Positions 38,907-50,374 of a DNA stretch of 64,000 bases are shown here, piece by piece. Position 1 is the stretch's first letter; each line of letters opens with the position of its first letter. The position numbers and the translations under genes are program-made. The notes below the pieces were generated by a model. That model did not search any database. It was not told the origin of the DNA and saw nothing but the letters and a program-made list of their open reading frames with translations. Origin of the DNA: Agrocybe praecox. Its lineage: Eukaryota > Basidiomycota > Agaricomycetes > Agaricales > Agrocybaceae. The stretch spans positions 2,099,001 to 2,163,000 of the forward strand of contig OZ024843.1 of NCBI GenBank assembly GCA_964017145.1, read 5' to 3'.

Positions 38907-40493
38907 ATGTCCTTTAACAATGCTCCGCTTCTGCTTGCTCTAGGCGACTCAAATACTACCTTGAACACGGCGTCGGGTTTCCACGCCAGAAGGCGCCTGG
39001 AGTCAGACCCCTGTCTTCCCGAACGCTTACCAACCACCAGTACGCTTTGTACGAGTTTTAGTGACGACCAGAGCCTGCTAAATGGTTTGCTCAAGGCTTC
39101 ATTCAGAGGGAAGCCGAAAATCTTATCCCAAAGGAACTCATAAAGCAAATGCTTAGTATTTCCATGCAAGATCAAATGGATACGGAAATCCCAAACCCTC
39201 AAGAAGGCTCAGAAGCTCCAAATTCCCCAAGCAGTTCCGTATCGGGTCGTTCTTCCTCTCTCAAGTCTTTCGTAAAGAATATGGTCAGCCCTCGGCTTAA
39301 TCGAGTTCCTGCTTCCGGGTGGACAAATCTACAGGTACGTACAGGTCTCAAAGTTATGGTCAGTTGATGATATCTTGCAATATTCCTTTGCAAAGCCTTA
39401 CGAAGTAATGAAAGCGATTGAAGAGAGAGACATAATGTTTTTAATGGAGGTGCGGGATAAGGCATTTCCGGTTAGTTTCTTTTCGCTTGCCAAAAAGAAA
39501 ATCCTATCATTAGCTGTCATATTGTCATAGCTTCTCTTACAGAGTTCCGGGGGAGAAACTCCCCTTGTACATGCTATCCGGACAGGAAATAAAGATGTTG
39601 CAATCGTTCTTTTGGGAGCATTCTCTCGTTGGGTAAACTACTTGGAGGATGCTGATATTCAAAAACCTCAAACCCAAAGCCAACTAAAAGCCTTACGTAC
39701 GCCCGGAGTTATTTGCCCTCTTGTCACGTTGACGAAATTCTTTGCAGGTGTCGGCCTAAAGCTTGCTATTAACGAAGGACTTGCGAAGTCGCAGAATGAG
39801 CTGATCGCATCTTTCATGCAGACATTAATCATGAGTGAAGGGGATAAGTGGGTTTTTGCCCAAGTTGCCATTGTAGCAAGAGCACTTGCTGCGGGTACCG
39901 CAGGTAAACCGGTCGATGTAGCTGGAGCATCTGTACGAAGATTTGCCACCAAAGAACTTGGAAAGGCAGATTTAATAGCCTCCCTAGAAGATTAGTATGT
40001 TTTTCTTTCTTCTCTTCTATATTTTGAATCTGACTTCTTGTTCCAAGTGTGTCTAATGCAACTGCGTATGTGAAGGCCTGCATTTCGATGCATGGAATAT
40101 GCTTATGCACCAAACAGAGACCTTTTAATGATGGGTGCTTGGTCTAATGTGCAGCAATCAGTGAAATCCGAAATCATGCCAGTACGTTCCCTACAAGTTT
40201 GTCATTCCGACTGAAAATGAAGATCATTACAGTCATATTATTTTGCTCGAGATGATCGGGTCTATAAAGCCTTCATAGAAAGGTTAGATCGTCATAAAAT
40301 GGAAATCCGGCGCTCTTGTAACAGACGATTACGATGGCAATTACAAGTTCTCAAAGAAGTTCTGGAGGGTCGTTCGGTCACCTTTCGGGTGGGTACAGTC
40401 ACGGTTAGTTTGTTGGATAATGGGCTTATCAGTCACATATAGAGAAAGGTTGAAATTTTGGCTTCTCGACTGGATGAAGGTGAAGGAGTATAG
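38907..40493 (+). CDS. Uncharacterised basidiomycete protein with one ankyrin-like motif
   Basis: Not recognised by name. Exons read in order: a short variable N-terminus, a helical segment (REAENLIPKELIKQMLSIS), a Ser-rich linker (SSSVSGRSSSLKSFVKN), then YEVMKAIEERDIMFLMEVRD, an ankyrin-like stretch (GGETPLVHAIRTGNKDVAIVLL), a conserved helical block (LAINEGLAKSQNELIASFMQ, MSEGDKWVFAQVAIVARAL), a region with GASVRRFATKELGKADLIASLE and a basic C-terminus (RSCNRRLRWQLQVLKEVLEG) ending LDEGEGV. Codon use and clean splice sites support expression, and the helical block looks conserved rather than low complexity. One intron inside the helical block (about 39699-39749, 51 nt) has no stop in frame, so an isoform with 17 extra residues is possible. 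It is predicted to be soluble, without signal or membrane segments. Function unknown. Confidence 0.72.
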
Positions 40494-40818
40494 ATATCGA
40501 CCGCCGTCATCCTATTACTTCTACATTTTCATCTGGGTATCACCTTTGAACTTTCTGACTACAACTCCAGTGGTCAGTAGCTTGATACAAGGTGCCGTTT
40601 GGGGACAAGATCACACCCCATTCAGGCGTATATTCGAGCTAATATCAATCGGTCGCTATCTTCTCCCCAAAGATCCATGCTCTGACTCATCGTCATTTCC
40701 ACAGAGTGGATCTTTTGAGAAAAGAATTGCTCAATGGCTACTAGCGCGAACCTTCAGGAGAAGGGAACATTATTATAATGTATTATTTATTTATTCGGTG
40801 TGATAGTAGTTTGTTTTA
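40494..40818. other. Convergent 3' flanks
   Basis: 325 bp between the ends of two convergent genes. Open reading in the plus frame (PSSYYFYIFIWVSPLNF...) continues past the stop of the previous gene only in another frame and shows no domain. Treated as untranslated. Confidence 0.4.
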
Positions 40819-41631
40819 TCAAAATAAGTTGATGTCCTTCCACCATACAAATCCACCGACTGCAGCAAGACTAGCGACAGCTGGACCTAATTCAAGTTGC
40901 ACTACTGTGTAAACCCAGATTGTTGCCAAAGGAGGGCACTATAGACAACATAAAGCAGTCGTACTATATTTTGAAATTATTGGCACTCACTTGTTTCATA
41001 TTCACAAGCCAAGATGCATTGGTCATTAAATAAAGCAAGCGACTGCCCACTAGAACTGATATCCCGAATAGCAATGCTTGCATGCGCTTATCCTGTTTAT
41101 AACGTGTTGCTATTTACCAGGCAGTCGTCATCGTTTGTCGCGTGTTTCTTCCAACAAGAAAAAGGCACCCACTATAGAATATGAAAAGGGATAAGACTAA
41201 AAGGATATTTTGAGTAATACTCTTAACGCATACGACACAGACATACTGGGAACACCAGGGACCATCCTATCCATAATGGCATCAAGTGAAGTTTCTTTGC
41301 CATATTGTTGACGAATCAGACTATATTTTGTCCTCAGCGGATGATTGTTAACTTCAGAAAACAAGACTCACATTTCCATGAGCAACAGTATAGAGGAGAA
41401 AGGTATAATCAAAAGGATAGAGTTGAAGATTTCGTCCGAGAGACTCATAACTTCATCGCCAGCCGAATCGGTTGGAGGTGCCGTATCAAGTATTCCGGTC
41501 TGCTTAATGAGACGCCATTGCTCATCTTCAGGTATTTCAATCAAAGGTTTTTTCGGTTCCTTGGTTGGTTGTGAGCTAGGCGATGCAAGCGGTATGGTCT
41601 GGGGGCTTTTGTTTTTGCGTGCACGCGCCAT
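40819..41631 (-). CDS. Small uncharacterised fungal membrane protein (DUF7719-like)
   Basis: A protein of about 210 residues in several exons. It has a basic, Pro/Ser-rich cytosolic N-terminus (ARARKNKSPQTIPL, PTKEPKKPLIEIPEDEQW), followed by about four hydrophobic segments: IFNSILLIIPFSSILLLMEI, a VPGVPILSLFIFY segment, QALLFGISVLVGSRLLYLM and TIWVYTVVQLELGPAVASL. The tail ends GGFVWWKDINLF. The pattern EEQWRLIKQTGIL followed by IPFSxxLLLMEILI...QYG is a conserved fungal family that I believe is catalogued as DUF7719; the number should be confirmed. Likely an endomembrane protein with no known function. The ATG at the MARARKNK position is preferred over an upstream in-frame ATG, which would add about 70 residues of unlike composition. 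Divergent from FAF1. Confidence 0.72.
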
Positions 41632-41964
41632 GTCACCGTTGCGGTCCTGAAAATTTGAATTCGATATGAATATTAGTGAATTAGGGAGTAAAGATAAAGT
41701 AGTATAGTAGGAATACAGCAAGTTGAAGGAGTGTATGCGCGAAAGATGCCGAACTGAGGTTTTTTTTTTAAAGAGGAAGTTGAAATTTGAAAGATGATTG
41801 CGTTCTTGAACTTCTTGTGTTGCGTTTATGCTTGGCATGTCACTGTGTCATCGATACTAACAGGGGCTATTACCTTACATAATACGATCGTGATTTTTGA
41901 CTTTCTCAATGTGGAGGCTGCATGCAGCGGCCCTGCACAGCACCTTCGCCCATTGCTGACCTTC
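41632..41964. promoter_or_regulatory. Divergent promoter, membrane protein / FAF1
   Basis: 333 bp. An oligo-T run (near 41761-41770) and pyrimidine tracts; no TATA box recognised. Confidence 0.4.
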
Positions 41965-43126
41965 ATGCCTGACCCCGAGCGTGCTAGACTTCTTAAACTC
42001 CTAGAGGAGAACGGACAGGCGTTCTTACAATCTTTTCCTTCCTCAAATGCACATAAGAAGAGAAAGACCAACATAGAAAACTCTGAACCCCCGTTGAATA
42101 AAAAGGCGAGACAAGAAGACAGGCATTTTGAAGAGGAACAGGAAGAATGGTCTGGAATTAAATGGGGTTCATCACCATTATCTGACAATAAGGAAGACGA
42201 GGAATCAGGTATGTCTTCCAGCTTGATATAATACGCCCACTATGGATCGATGATGGATTTCAGAGTTTGAACACACGGACGACGAGTACACTGCTGGTGG
42301 CCATGACGAAAAGGTCGTCATTTTCTCTGAACCAAGTTCTAAGATGGCTGCCGATGATTATATTTCTAAAGCACAAATGAAAGCTTTTATGGTGAGTCAA
42401 TGCAAATGGCGACTTTGTTCGTTACTCAGAATGCAATCATAGTCTTCAAAAATTTCCAAAATATCTAATACCGTCGACCCAAATGCTTCAAAGAAGACTG
42501 CGGCAGAGGAAGAAGAAGAAAGGTTCGGCTTACTATAAACGATTCAACTTAATACTTAACCATAGTCCTGTTCGTAGAACTGATGCTCAAAACGACGCCC
42601 TTCTACATAAGCTAGTCCATACAAAGCTGTTGTCTGGCTCATTGAACCCTGAACTTGACTTGACTCCCGCTACGAGGCGCAAGGCGTTGGCCGGTCGCAT
42701 CTTAGAACTCACAGGGGAAGCTAAGCTCGGTAGAGGCGAGAAGTCTGTTCGAGAAGCGGAAAAGTTGAAAGCAGCAAAACGAGTCCGTGAAGGTTTATCT
42801 CATAAACAAAAAGAGCGACACGAACAAGACCTGGAAGAGGTACGTTTGGTTCCGTATATTCAGGGGAAGAGCTGATTTGATTTAATTGTCGAAAGGCCAA
42901 AAATATGGGCAATTACCACCCTACATTAAAGAAAGTATTTGAAGTTTCTACCTCTGGACCAGCAACAAGAAAACGTGAAAAAGGCTTGAAGATGGGTGTG
43001 GGCAAATTTACCAACGGATCGCTCAGACTAGGTCGGGACGACATAGATGCAGTTATTGGAGGTGGTTTTAGAGGTGGATCATCCCGTAGGGGAGGAAAGG
43101 GAAATGGTCGAGGAAAACGGAGATAA
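41965..43126 (+). CDS. FAF1: FAF1-like 40S ribosome biogenesis factor
   Basis: Four or five exons give about 310 residues, mostly charged and helical. Start MPDPERARLLKLLEENGQAFL, then an NLS-like KKRKT/NKKAR region, acidic EEEQEEWSGIKWGS and EKVVIFSEPSSK. A long charged helix carries KLVHTKLLSGSLNPEL, TPATRRKALAGRILEL and EAEKLKAAKRVREGLSHKQ. The C-terminus has KGLKMGVGKFTNGSLRLG followed by a Gly/Arg-rich end (GGSSRRGGKGNGRGKRR). The GVGKF(T/S)xG(S/T)LxL motif before a Gly/Arg tail is the hallmark of Faf1, a nucleolar protein needed for 18S rRNA maturation that works with Krr1. UTP12 at the left edge works in the same pathway, but the 40 kb between them makes this a coincidence. Confidence 0.82.
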
Positions 43127-43334
43127 ATTATGGCGGAGAATATTCCTCTTCGCATTCAAAATAAAGAGAGAAAGGGTAAGCTGGAGTTATGCATCATATA
43201 CATCCCCATGATAACTCATATCTTGATAAAGTGGCTGTTGCAATCGCGTTGGTCTTTCTCGTGAAATACTTCGGGATCGCCTACTCGCTCACATGTTAGC
43301 TGCCGGAAACAATCTTGACATTGAAGAACACGAC

Positions 43335-45032
43335 TTACAGAGGGAACTGGTTGCCTTTTTCGTCGACAATTATGGTTTTCGTAGAGCTGGAAGAACTCAA
43401 GCTTCCGGACGAATCTGATAACCAAGGTGGACGACTATCGAGTAATCAATGAAGTATATGAAGGGCAGACCATGGAAAAACATACTGGTATCCTCGTGAA
43501 TCATATGAGGTCGCTCTTCCTGCCAATCCCCCGAAACTGTTGCACTGTGTTGAGGCAAACCTTTGCAAACCAACTATATCACATACCTTGCATGAGAGGT
43601 GCTACGGCTGTAGAAGGCATCCCCGCGTCTGTTGAAGGAATCCGTTGGCTGGTTATATTGCTGCGTTCTGGCTGGGTGTCAAGAGTGTTTCGCTTTGCGT
43701 GGTATGATCATCTCACCTGTATAACTCCTTGCCAAATTCGTCATGCACAATAATCGGCACGCTCCTGACATGCGGATTCATTTCCTGCTTCCTAACCTTT
43801 GGCCCTATCCTTATTGCCGCAGCACGTTAGCCTACATGTACACGGATCAACCTTGAGTAGAATGTACGGAGCATACCTCGTAATCACATTCCCATCCACG
43901 TCTTGAAAGACCACTTTTTTACCAGCAGGAACGATGTAATGGTACATTTCCGGGTCAATGTCGAACTCATCTTCATATTCTTGCTCGTGGACAACGGCCT
44001 TGATAAAATTAATTTAGGAAGATCCTCAAAAAAATGCGTAACGTACCTCAATGGTTTCGGATGCTCGATCGTTCCAAGGGTCCCTTCGCCTACCGAGGCC
44101 CACACTTCCCTCGTGATAACTTGAACGTTCTCGAGGCCGAAAGGGTAAGTCCTGTTCTCGCTTTGAACTTCACTTTATTGTTCTTTATTGAAATAGAATG
44201 GCACATACCCATGAATTGGCCCTACCTAGTGGGATTGGAGAAGGCTCTGCATAATGATATTCACTCTCACTTCCATTCCGTCGTAGACTTTCTAGAACCG
44301 TTGTTGGTACCCTTGGCTGTCCGGACGTCCAAGAAGGATCTACGTAATGATATTCACTCGCACTTCCGTGTCGTCCTAAACTTGCTGGAAGCGTCGTCGA
44401 CCTAGGGTGCCTGGACTTTCTGCGGTCGGTCGTGTAACTAACATTGTCTTGATCTTCAAATCCATCTGAGCTGCGCGTCTTGTCATGCAGCCAACTCCTT
44501 GCGGGTTCCTCTAGGGCTTCTGACCGGATAGATTCTCTTCGGATTGATGGTGCCGGAGTGTACGATTTCACCGAAGCTGTTCTTGTCACTGGAGCTTGAG
44601 AAGCTCGAGCGTTTTCCGAAAAGGTCGACGTGGCCACCGTTGGATATCTACCCCCTTCGTTAAAACCCTCTTGGTTGATTCTGTAGGCTGGTGGAATGGA
44701 AAGTATTCCTGTCGCTCCATCATGGACTATATCGTTGAAAACAGTGCTCTATTTATAAAATATGCATGAGGGACTTAGTCGGAAGGAAAGTATTAGGACA
44801 GACAGACCTGTACAGAATAGCTTGATGGATTCCGCGAAATAGCTGGACGTGCACTTCTGGTCGATTGAGTTTCGGAGTGGGTACGAGAAGTATGGACAGA
44901 GGATGCCCTTTTCCTAAGTTTTCTCCCTGAACTTGAACTGCCATTGATCTGTCCATTATACGTCTGTGTCTCTTGTAAGTATCTTTCACCGACGTTTGTC
45001 GATTGTCCACTAGAGCTGGATGGTGGCGCCAT
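43335..45032 (-). CDS. Ser-rich low-complexity protein, unknown function
   Basis: About eight short exons on the minus strand. The N-terminal half is Ser/Thr/Arg/Gln-rich (STNVGERYLQETQTYNGQ, RASSVHTSRTHSETQSTRSA). A central acidic/proline region has an imperfect tandem repeat (LPASLGRHGSASEYHYVDP and VLESLRRNGSESEYHYAEP). A globular-looking part follows (GTLGTIEHPKPLRY, DIDPEMYHYIVPAGKKVVFQ, IGPKVRKQEMNPHVRS, IIVHDEFGKELYR). The end reads STKTIIVDEKGNQFPL before TAA at 43335. The C-terminal exons were joined by checking both splice phase and absence of stops; the plus-strand ORFs in the same area lack an ATG in phase. YYIVPAGxxVxFxDxDGN and EKGNxFPL look conserved, so it is a real gene. It has no membrane or signal segment. 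Not recognised by name. Confidence 0.72.
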
Positions 45033-45372
45033 TAAGGGAGGGAAGGAAGACCCGGTTAAGATTATCGCTTTTACAAAAGTCGAGGAACTTTATATATATG
45101 CATGAGGAAACCATGCCTGGTTGACAGAAGAAGTTGTCACCGACACTCCAAGGATATGCTGCGATTGATTCATACTGCGCGACTTTCAATGTCCATCCAC
45201 GAGGCCAATCGGTAAATGTACACATCAACTTCCAACTATCACTTACTGCTATTAATGGACCAGTAAGGTGAATCGAGATCGACTTCTACAACCTAATCGA
45301 GTAGAATATGACTGTAACATCTTAAGGGCCGTCCTAATAAGGAAAAAAAACGGAATCTTCGGCATATGTTTA
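45033..45372 (-). promoter_or_regulatory. TATA promoter of the Ser-rich protein gene
   Basis: 340 bp between two co-directional minus-strand genes. A strong TATA box, TATATATAAAG (complement of 45088-45098), lies about 56 bases before the ATG. The rest is noncoding; a short in-frame stretch resembling coding near 45250-45290 has stops on both sides. Confidence 0.55.
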
Positions 45373-46622
45373 TCAGATACGATGTAAATTTTGCTGCAAA
45401 GGCTGGAGCTGAACAAGTGCAGAGGCCACTTTACTGATTGCATCTGCAGTCGCCCCAACGGATCCTGGATCAATATGGGGACCGAATGATACCAGTCTCG
45501 CCGTCAACAACCGCAATGACTCCCGAAGAGCTTCATACGCTTGGTCATAGACCTCGTTGGAAGATATGAGGGTAGAATCGATGTTTGGATTTGAATTTGA
45601 AACCGGACGAACTGGTGGCAAAAAAGGTTGGCGGGCTATTTCTTGATGAAGATCCTTCTATTTGTGTCTACATGAAATACCGATAAAACCCCATGGTAAG
45701 AAAGACTCACTTTTTCTTTTTCATGGCGTCCAAAAGGCGATGAAAATTGATGGATAGTATTTTGCTAAATAGATTGAATCATCAACGCCTGTGGATGTTG
45801 AGAAAAGAGAACAAAAAGGCTGACTGTTGGAAGCCCAGTGTGCGATGGGGCGTCGGTAGAATGCCCAGTAGTGGTAGTAGGACTCTTCTTTGAGGGTTCA
45901 ACATTGGCTTCATACACATACGGAACGAGAGTTTCTCGTCCAGCCCAGTCGATTTCAGTGACGTATGTTTTGCCGCAAATCACACATTCCTGATCGACCG
46001 ACTTCAATGAGGATCAGGGCTTCCGCATGTTGGCTCAAAGGACGTACTTTCCTTGGATCCTTTTCTCCTCCAGACTTGGGAGGACGAACTAGAGGGACAC
46101 CATAGCAGGTATCACTGGGGCATTCATCGCCAAGCATGGCCCATCCCCGCAAAAGCTTCGTCCCAATTTCTGCAGATGCTTGGTCAGACTGTTCCCGACG
46201 CCGTCTACTCTGCTCGGACTCTTCAACGGGAGCGAATACCGGTGATTCCGGCGCCTCCGATAGTTCTGTGGGAGGAGTGGAAGACCTTGAAATATGAGTG
46301 TCCGTCGAAGCATTCGACAATGTTCCTATATCGGCTGATTCGCTTGCTAATCAAATGTAAAATCAGCATCTCCAAGGGATATATGCAATAGTAGCAATGA
46401 TCACCTTGACCACCGCATTTTACGCAAATAGATGTCACAGGAGTTCTACCTCTCGGAGACCTAACAAGAGGAACAGTACACCCCAGTGTTGGACATGATT
46501 GATCGGTCAGGACCTGTGGGCAAATGAGAAAGGAATAGTGTTCGAAAAGTTACTCGCGACATTACCCATCCCTTAAGCATATAATCACCCAGTGCTTGAG
46601 AGATATCTGCAACGGTCGCCAT
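45373..46622 (-). CDS. Double zinc-ribbon (Auto_anti-p27/ZNRD2-like) protein
   Basis: Exons on the minus strand give a protein of roughly 270 residues with two copies of the Sjogren-autoantigen-1/ZNRD2 zinc ribbon. The first is ALGDYMLKGWVLTDQSCP with GCTVPLVRSPRGR and ICVKCGG. The second is IGTKLLRGWAMLGDECP with CYGVPLVRPPKSG and ECVICGK. Each has the pattern LL.GW.ML...CP...C..PL(V/M) followed by a Cys-x2-Cys pair, and both pairs are intact. The region between is Ser/Pro/Glu-rich (STPPTELSEAPESPVF). The C-terminus has a predicted helical domain (YDQAYEALRESLRLLTARL, ADAISKVASALVQLQPLQ). The family's role is poorly known; related human proteins associate with microtubule regulation and the ZNRD2/tankyrase area, which is only loosely transferable. 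It is divergent from the EDEM gene. Confidence 0.82.
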
Positions 46623-46841
46623 TTTGAAAAGTTAAGCACAGACTACACGGAAACTCACAGGGCGCTCTTGGCACAGACAATGACGCGAATGTCACGTGCT
46701 GTATGATCGGGGTATGCCACGACAGTCCGTTACCCGATTAATATTAGCGAGTCTGTACTGTACTTTAACACATTACACATCTCTTTCTCAAGCTACGTTC
46801 TTGAGTTTCTTTGTTAGCAGGCATTCGCCTGCTCTACTCCC
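46623..46841. promoter_or_regulatory. Divergent promoter, zinc-ribbon protein / EDEM
   Basis: These 219 bp contain a CACGTG palindrome at 46693-46698 (GTCACGTGCT), nearer the minus-strand gene. A single hexamer; function not shown. Confidence 0.3.
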
Positions 46842-49800
46842 ATGAAGTGGGGCAGCTACTGGCCAGAATGTATCACAATCCTCGTTGTTCTCCTTCTTAA
46901 CAATACTAGATGGTTCTACGCGACGGATGCTTCTACACTTCCTCTCAAAGGATCTTCCGGTTGGACACCGGAGAGAAAGTTGGCTGCTCGGTATGTCATC
47001 ACTGCTCAAATATATTTTCTGACTCCCTAACTTTTACAGTGAAAAAACTCGAGAACTCTGGTACCATGGCTTCGACCATTACATGACATTTGGTTAGTCA
47101 CAATATTGCTCATCTTAGGCGACTATTTAATATCCTGCTCTAGCCTTTCCTATGGATGAGGTTCGCTACAATTCTTGGATAATCATTCAGTCTTTCTCAT
47201 TTTGTTAAAGTTGACTCCTTTGTCATGCTCTGGACAAGGACCAGACTGGAGCAATCCGTATGATTCGTTGTGCAATATTCAACACAGTTATTAATGTCTC
47301 ATTTTTCTATAGGACCAATATTGCTGCCAATGACGTGGCCGGAAACTTCTCCCTTACACTAATTGATGTCCTCGATACCTTCGTTATACTCGACGATCGT
47401 GTAGGATTCGAGAAAGCGGTTAAGAATGTCATTGAATGGGTATCTTTCGACGTCAATACAAAACCACAAGTATTCGAGACTACTATTCGCGTTCTTGGTG
47501 GACTTTTATCTGGCCATATATTTGCCAATCAAACGGAACATCCATTTTATTTACCGTGGTACCGAGGCGAACTTCTAGCTCTTGCTCGTGACCTTGGAGA
47601 ACGGCTATTGCCTGCCTTTTCGACGCCTACAGGATTACCATACGCCAGAGTAATATCTTACTGCTATTATCATTTATTTGTGACCCACCAAACCGTTTTG
47701 TTATTATTAGATCAACCTTCGTAAAGGAGTCATGAAAGGAGAAACTGTTGAAACTTGTCTGTATAGCCGCCGCCTTTGTCGTATTGTCATTGACGACCCT
47801 CGGTTCTGATTTTAGGCACGGCGGGTGCAGGATCACTGATACTCGAGTTCGCCACACTTAGTCGTTTAACTGGCGACGACCGGTTTGAGAAAGCGGCACG
47901 CAAGGTACTGATCACTTTACTTATCCCTTGTTGTCGCACATTAAACTGCATGCAAAGGCATTTTTCGGTATCTGGAATCGCAAGTCAGATATCGAGCTAG
48001 TAGGCAACACTATCAACACACGAACAGGAGTACTACGACCATTATGCTGCTGGGTCTTGTGTTAATCCTTTTCTAGGTCTGGACTCATCCCGAAACTACT
48101 GGAATCGGAGCGGGCATAGATTCCTTCTTCGAATATGCCCTGAAATGGTACATCATGAGTGGTGAATATAGTCATTTCTCTGGACTCGCAGCGGCTTATT
48201 TTTTTTACAGGCGAAATCGAATTTCTTGATGTGTGGGATGATGCCTATGCAGCTCTGATGCGATTTGCCAGAGCCAGGGATGGCTATTGGGTAAGTTGAA
48301 ATACTGTGTGTTTTTATCAAAGTCTAACAGGTGAATTAGTATCGAACAGTCAATATGCATAGCGGCGATGTGGCATACCTAACAGTCGATTCATTATCGG
48401 CCTTTTGGCCAGGCCTTCAAGTTTTGGCTGGAGATGTACAAAGTGCTATCAAATTACACATGCTATGTACGTGAGACATATTGCTGTTCTTACCTCAACT
48501 TTTCGAAATCCTCACTTGCTAATGCACTTTGTCAGATTATAACTTATGGAGGCAACACTCGGGCTTACCGGAAGTATTTGACACTAATTATAAAAAAGCT
48601 ACCTCACACCAATACCCCTTACGACCAGGTAGGCCTCCACTTTTTCGCCGGGTCCTTTACTAAAAACATGTTTAGAGTTTATCGAATCTACCTGGTACTT
48701 ATACCGCGTGAGTACGGTTAGCCGGAACTCGAGAACTGAAATAACCCTAATAATAATAGGCCACTCGTGACCCATTCTACCTCGATGTCGGCGAGCGAGT
48801 CTTGTATGATATTACGACGCGCGCTAAAGTTGAATGTGGAATAGCCGGAATTTCTGACTTGCGCACGAACAAACTCGACGATAGAATGGAATCCTTCGCA
48901 CTTTCAGAAACCCTCAAGGTGAAGATTGTAACTCATCGAGAAGGCTGTACCATCTTAATTGTTTATTTTTCAGTATCTTTTCTTATTATTTGACGAAGAA
49001 AATCAGCTTCATGGTGATGACTCTAATTATGTTTTTACTACCGAGGGCCACATTTTAACGCTTGGGCGGGAGCATATAAGGCCTATATCCAAGTCTAGAA
49101 AGCAAACACGCAATGTCGAAAGCCATCAATGTCCAGCTTATACACCTCTAACGTCTGGCAGTCATAAAGCAAAGCCCGGGTTAGTGCAAGGGATTCGTTC
49201 GCGTCCTGACGTTGAGTATGCCCGCCAGCTGGTTGGCTTGTCTGCAAGTTTCATTGATGAAACTCACTGGTCTCCTGATGGATGGTGTGAAAGACCACGC
49301 GTCGAACCCTATGTGAGTGCCTACTACGGTCCTGTCTTCTATTGCTAATCGATTTCGGTATAGACCTATGAATTTGTCCTCTCTCCCGATGGGAAATCTG
49401 TTCCGGAAGACTTAAGTCCTAGCTTCCTCAAACTAGGAATCAGGCCAGATGGCTACATAATCCACAATGTAACCGGAATCCGCACTCAAATTGTTCAGCG
49501 TCTTGACGGACAGGGATATGACATCAGGAAGCGTAAGTCATTATTCTTGTTCCCTATATTTGTCACGTTCTAAATGGGTGTCGTTTGTAGTTGGACATTA
49601 CACTATTCGCCCTGGTCAGTTGGTTTACATTGACGACCCATATATCTTCTCTCCACGAGGAGATGCCAATCTAGCGCAGGAAGAAATTTTTCGACGAGAA
49701 CCAGAAGTATCGTTGAGGGTCTTCACTTCAGAGCTGGATCCTATGTTGGACATTCCATCCGCCTTTCTAGGTAGAAATGGCATAGACATTTCCGCTATTG

Positions 49801-50351
49801 GATACACTGCAAAGTTCGGTGCCGATTTATCATCCTATGTTGTACCGGACACCGCGAAACCAGTACCCAGCATACGGAGCGTAGATGGTGTAACCATTCG
49901 TCGTGATACGGAAAACCCGCATGGTTGCGACCCCTACGAAAAGACGTACCCCGACAGTATGTTGGTAGCTCGACGTGGCCATTGCACCTTCCTCGAGAAA
50001 TTAGTCAACGCACGCGCGGCTCTAGCTGCCGGAATAATCGTCATAAGCGACGATGAATCAGGTATCAATCCCACGGCCAACGCAGCTGAATTAGCGGCAG
50101 CTGGTGATCTCGATGATGTGGCAATTGTTTTGCTGCCAAAAAAGTCGGGCGATGCTTTGGAGGAACTTGTAATTTTAACAGAAAAGCTTCACACTTCGCA
50201 GATGAGGATAGCTCTACAGCCTAGGAACGCAGAGCTAGACGGAGATCACTCAGAGCATCTACCAACAGATATTGACGAGGAGTTACCTAGTCCAAGTCGA
50301 ATATTGTATATCAATGGCCATCCGTTAATAAATACACGTCTATTGGTTTAA
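46842..50351 (+). CDS. EDEM/MNL1-type GH47 alpha-mannosidase-like ERAD lectin with PA domain
   Basis: A large gene with more than ten introns. N-terminal signal-anchor ([13 protein letters not shown]), then the GH47 catalytic barrel: [19 protein letters not shown] opening, [27 protein letters not shown] (an acidic catalytic position), [104 protein letters not shown] and FTTEGH. The second half carries a PA-type insert ([30 protein letters not shown]) and no obvious ER-retention signal at the end. In the family these proteins trim mannose from misfolded glycoproteins in the ER lumen and hand them to ERAD. The TEGH and [11 protein letters not shown] patterns and the long C-terminal extension place it with Mnl1/Htm1/EDEM rather than the Golgi mannosidases. 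Confidence 0.9.
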
Positions 50352-50374
50352 TGATAAGAATAAACACATGGATC

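Noticed and set aside
43130..43420. Plus-strand reading GLSREILRDRLLAHMLAAG...VDNYGFRRAG, which looks protein-like.
   Set aside because: It has no ATG in phase and cannot be spliced in phase to the ATG at 43130. The same DNA on the minus strand carries the last exons of the Ser-rich gene, ending STKTIIVDEKGNQFPL, with valid splice sites. It is antisense shadow.
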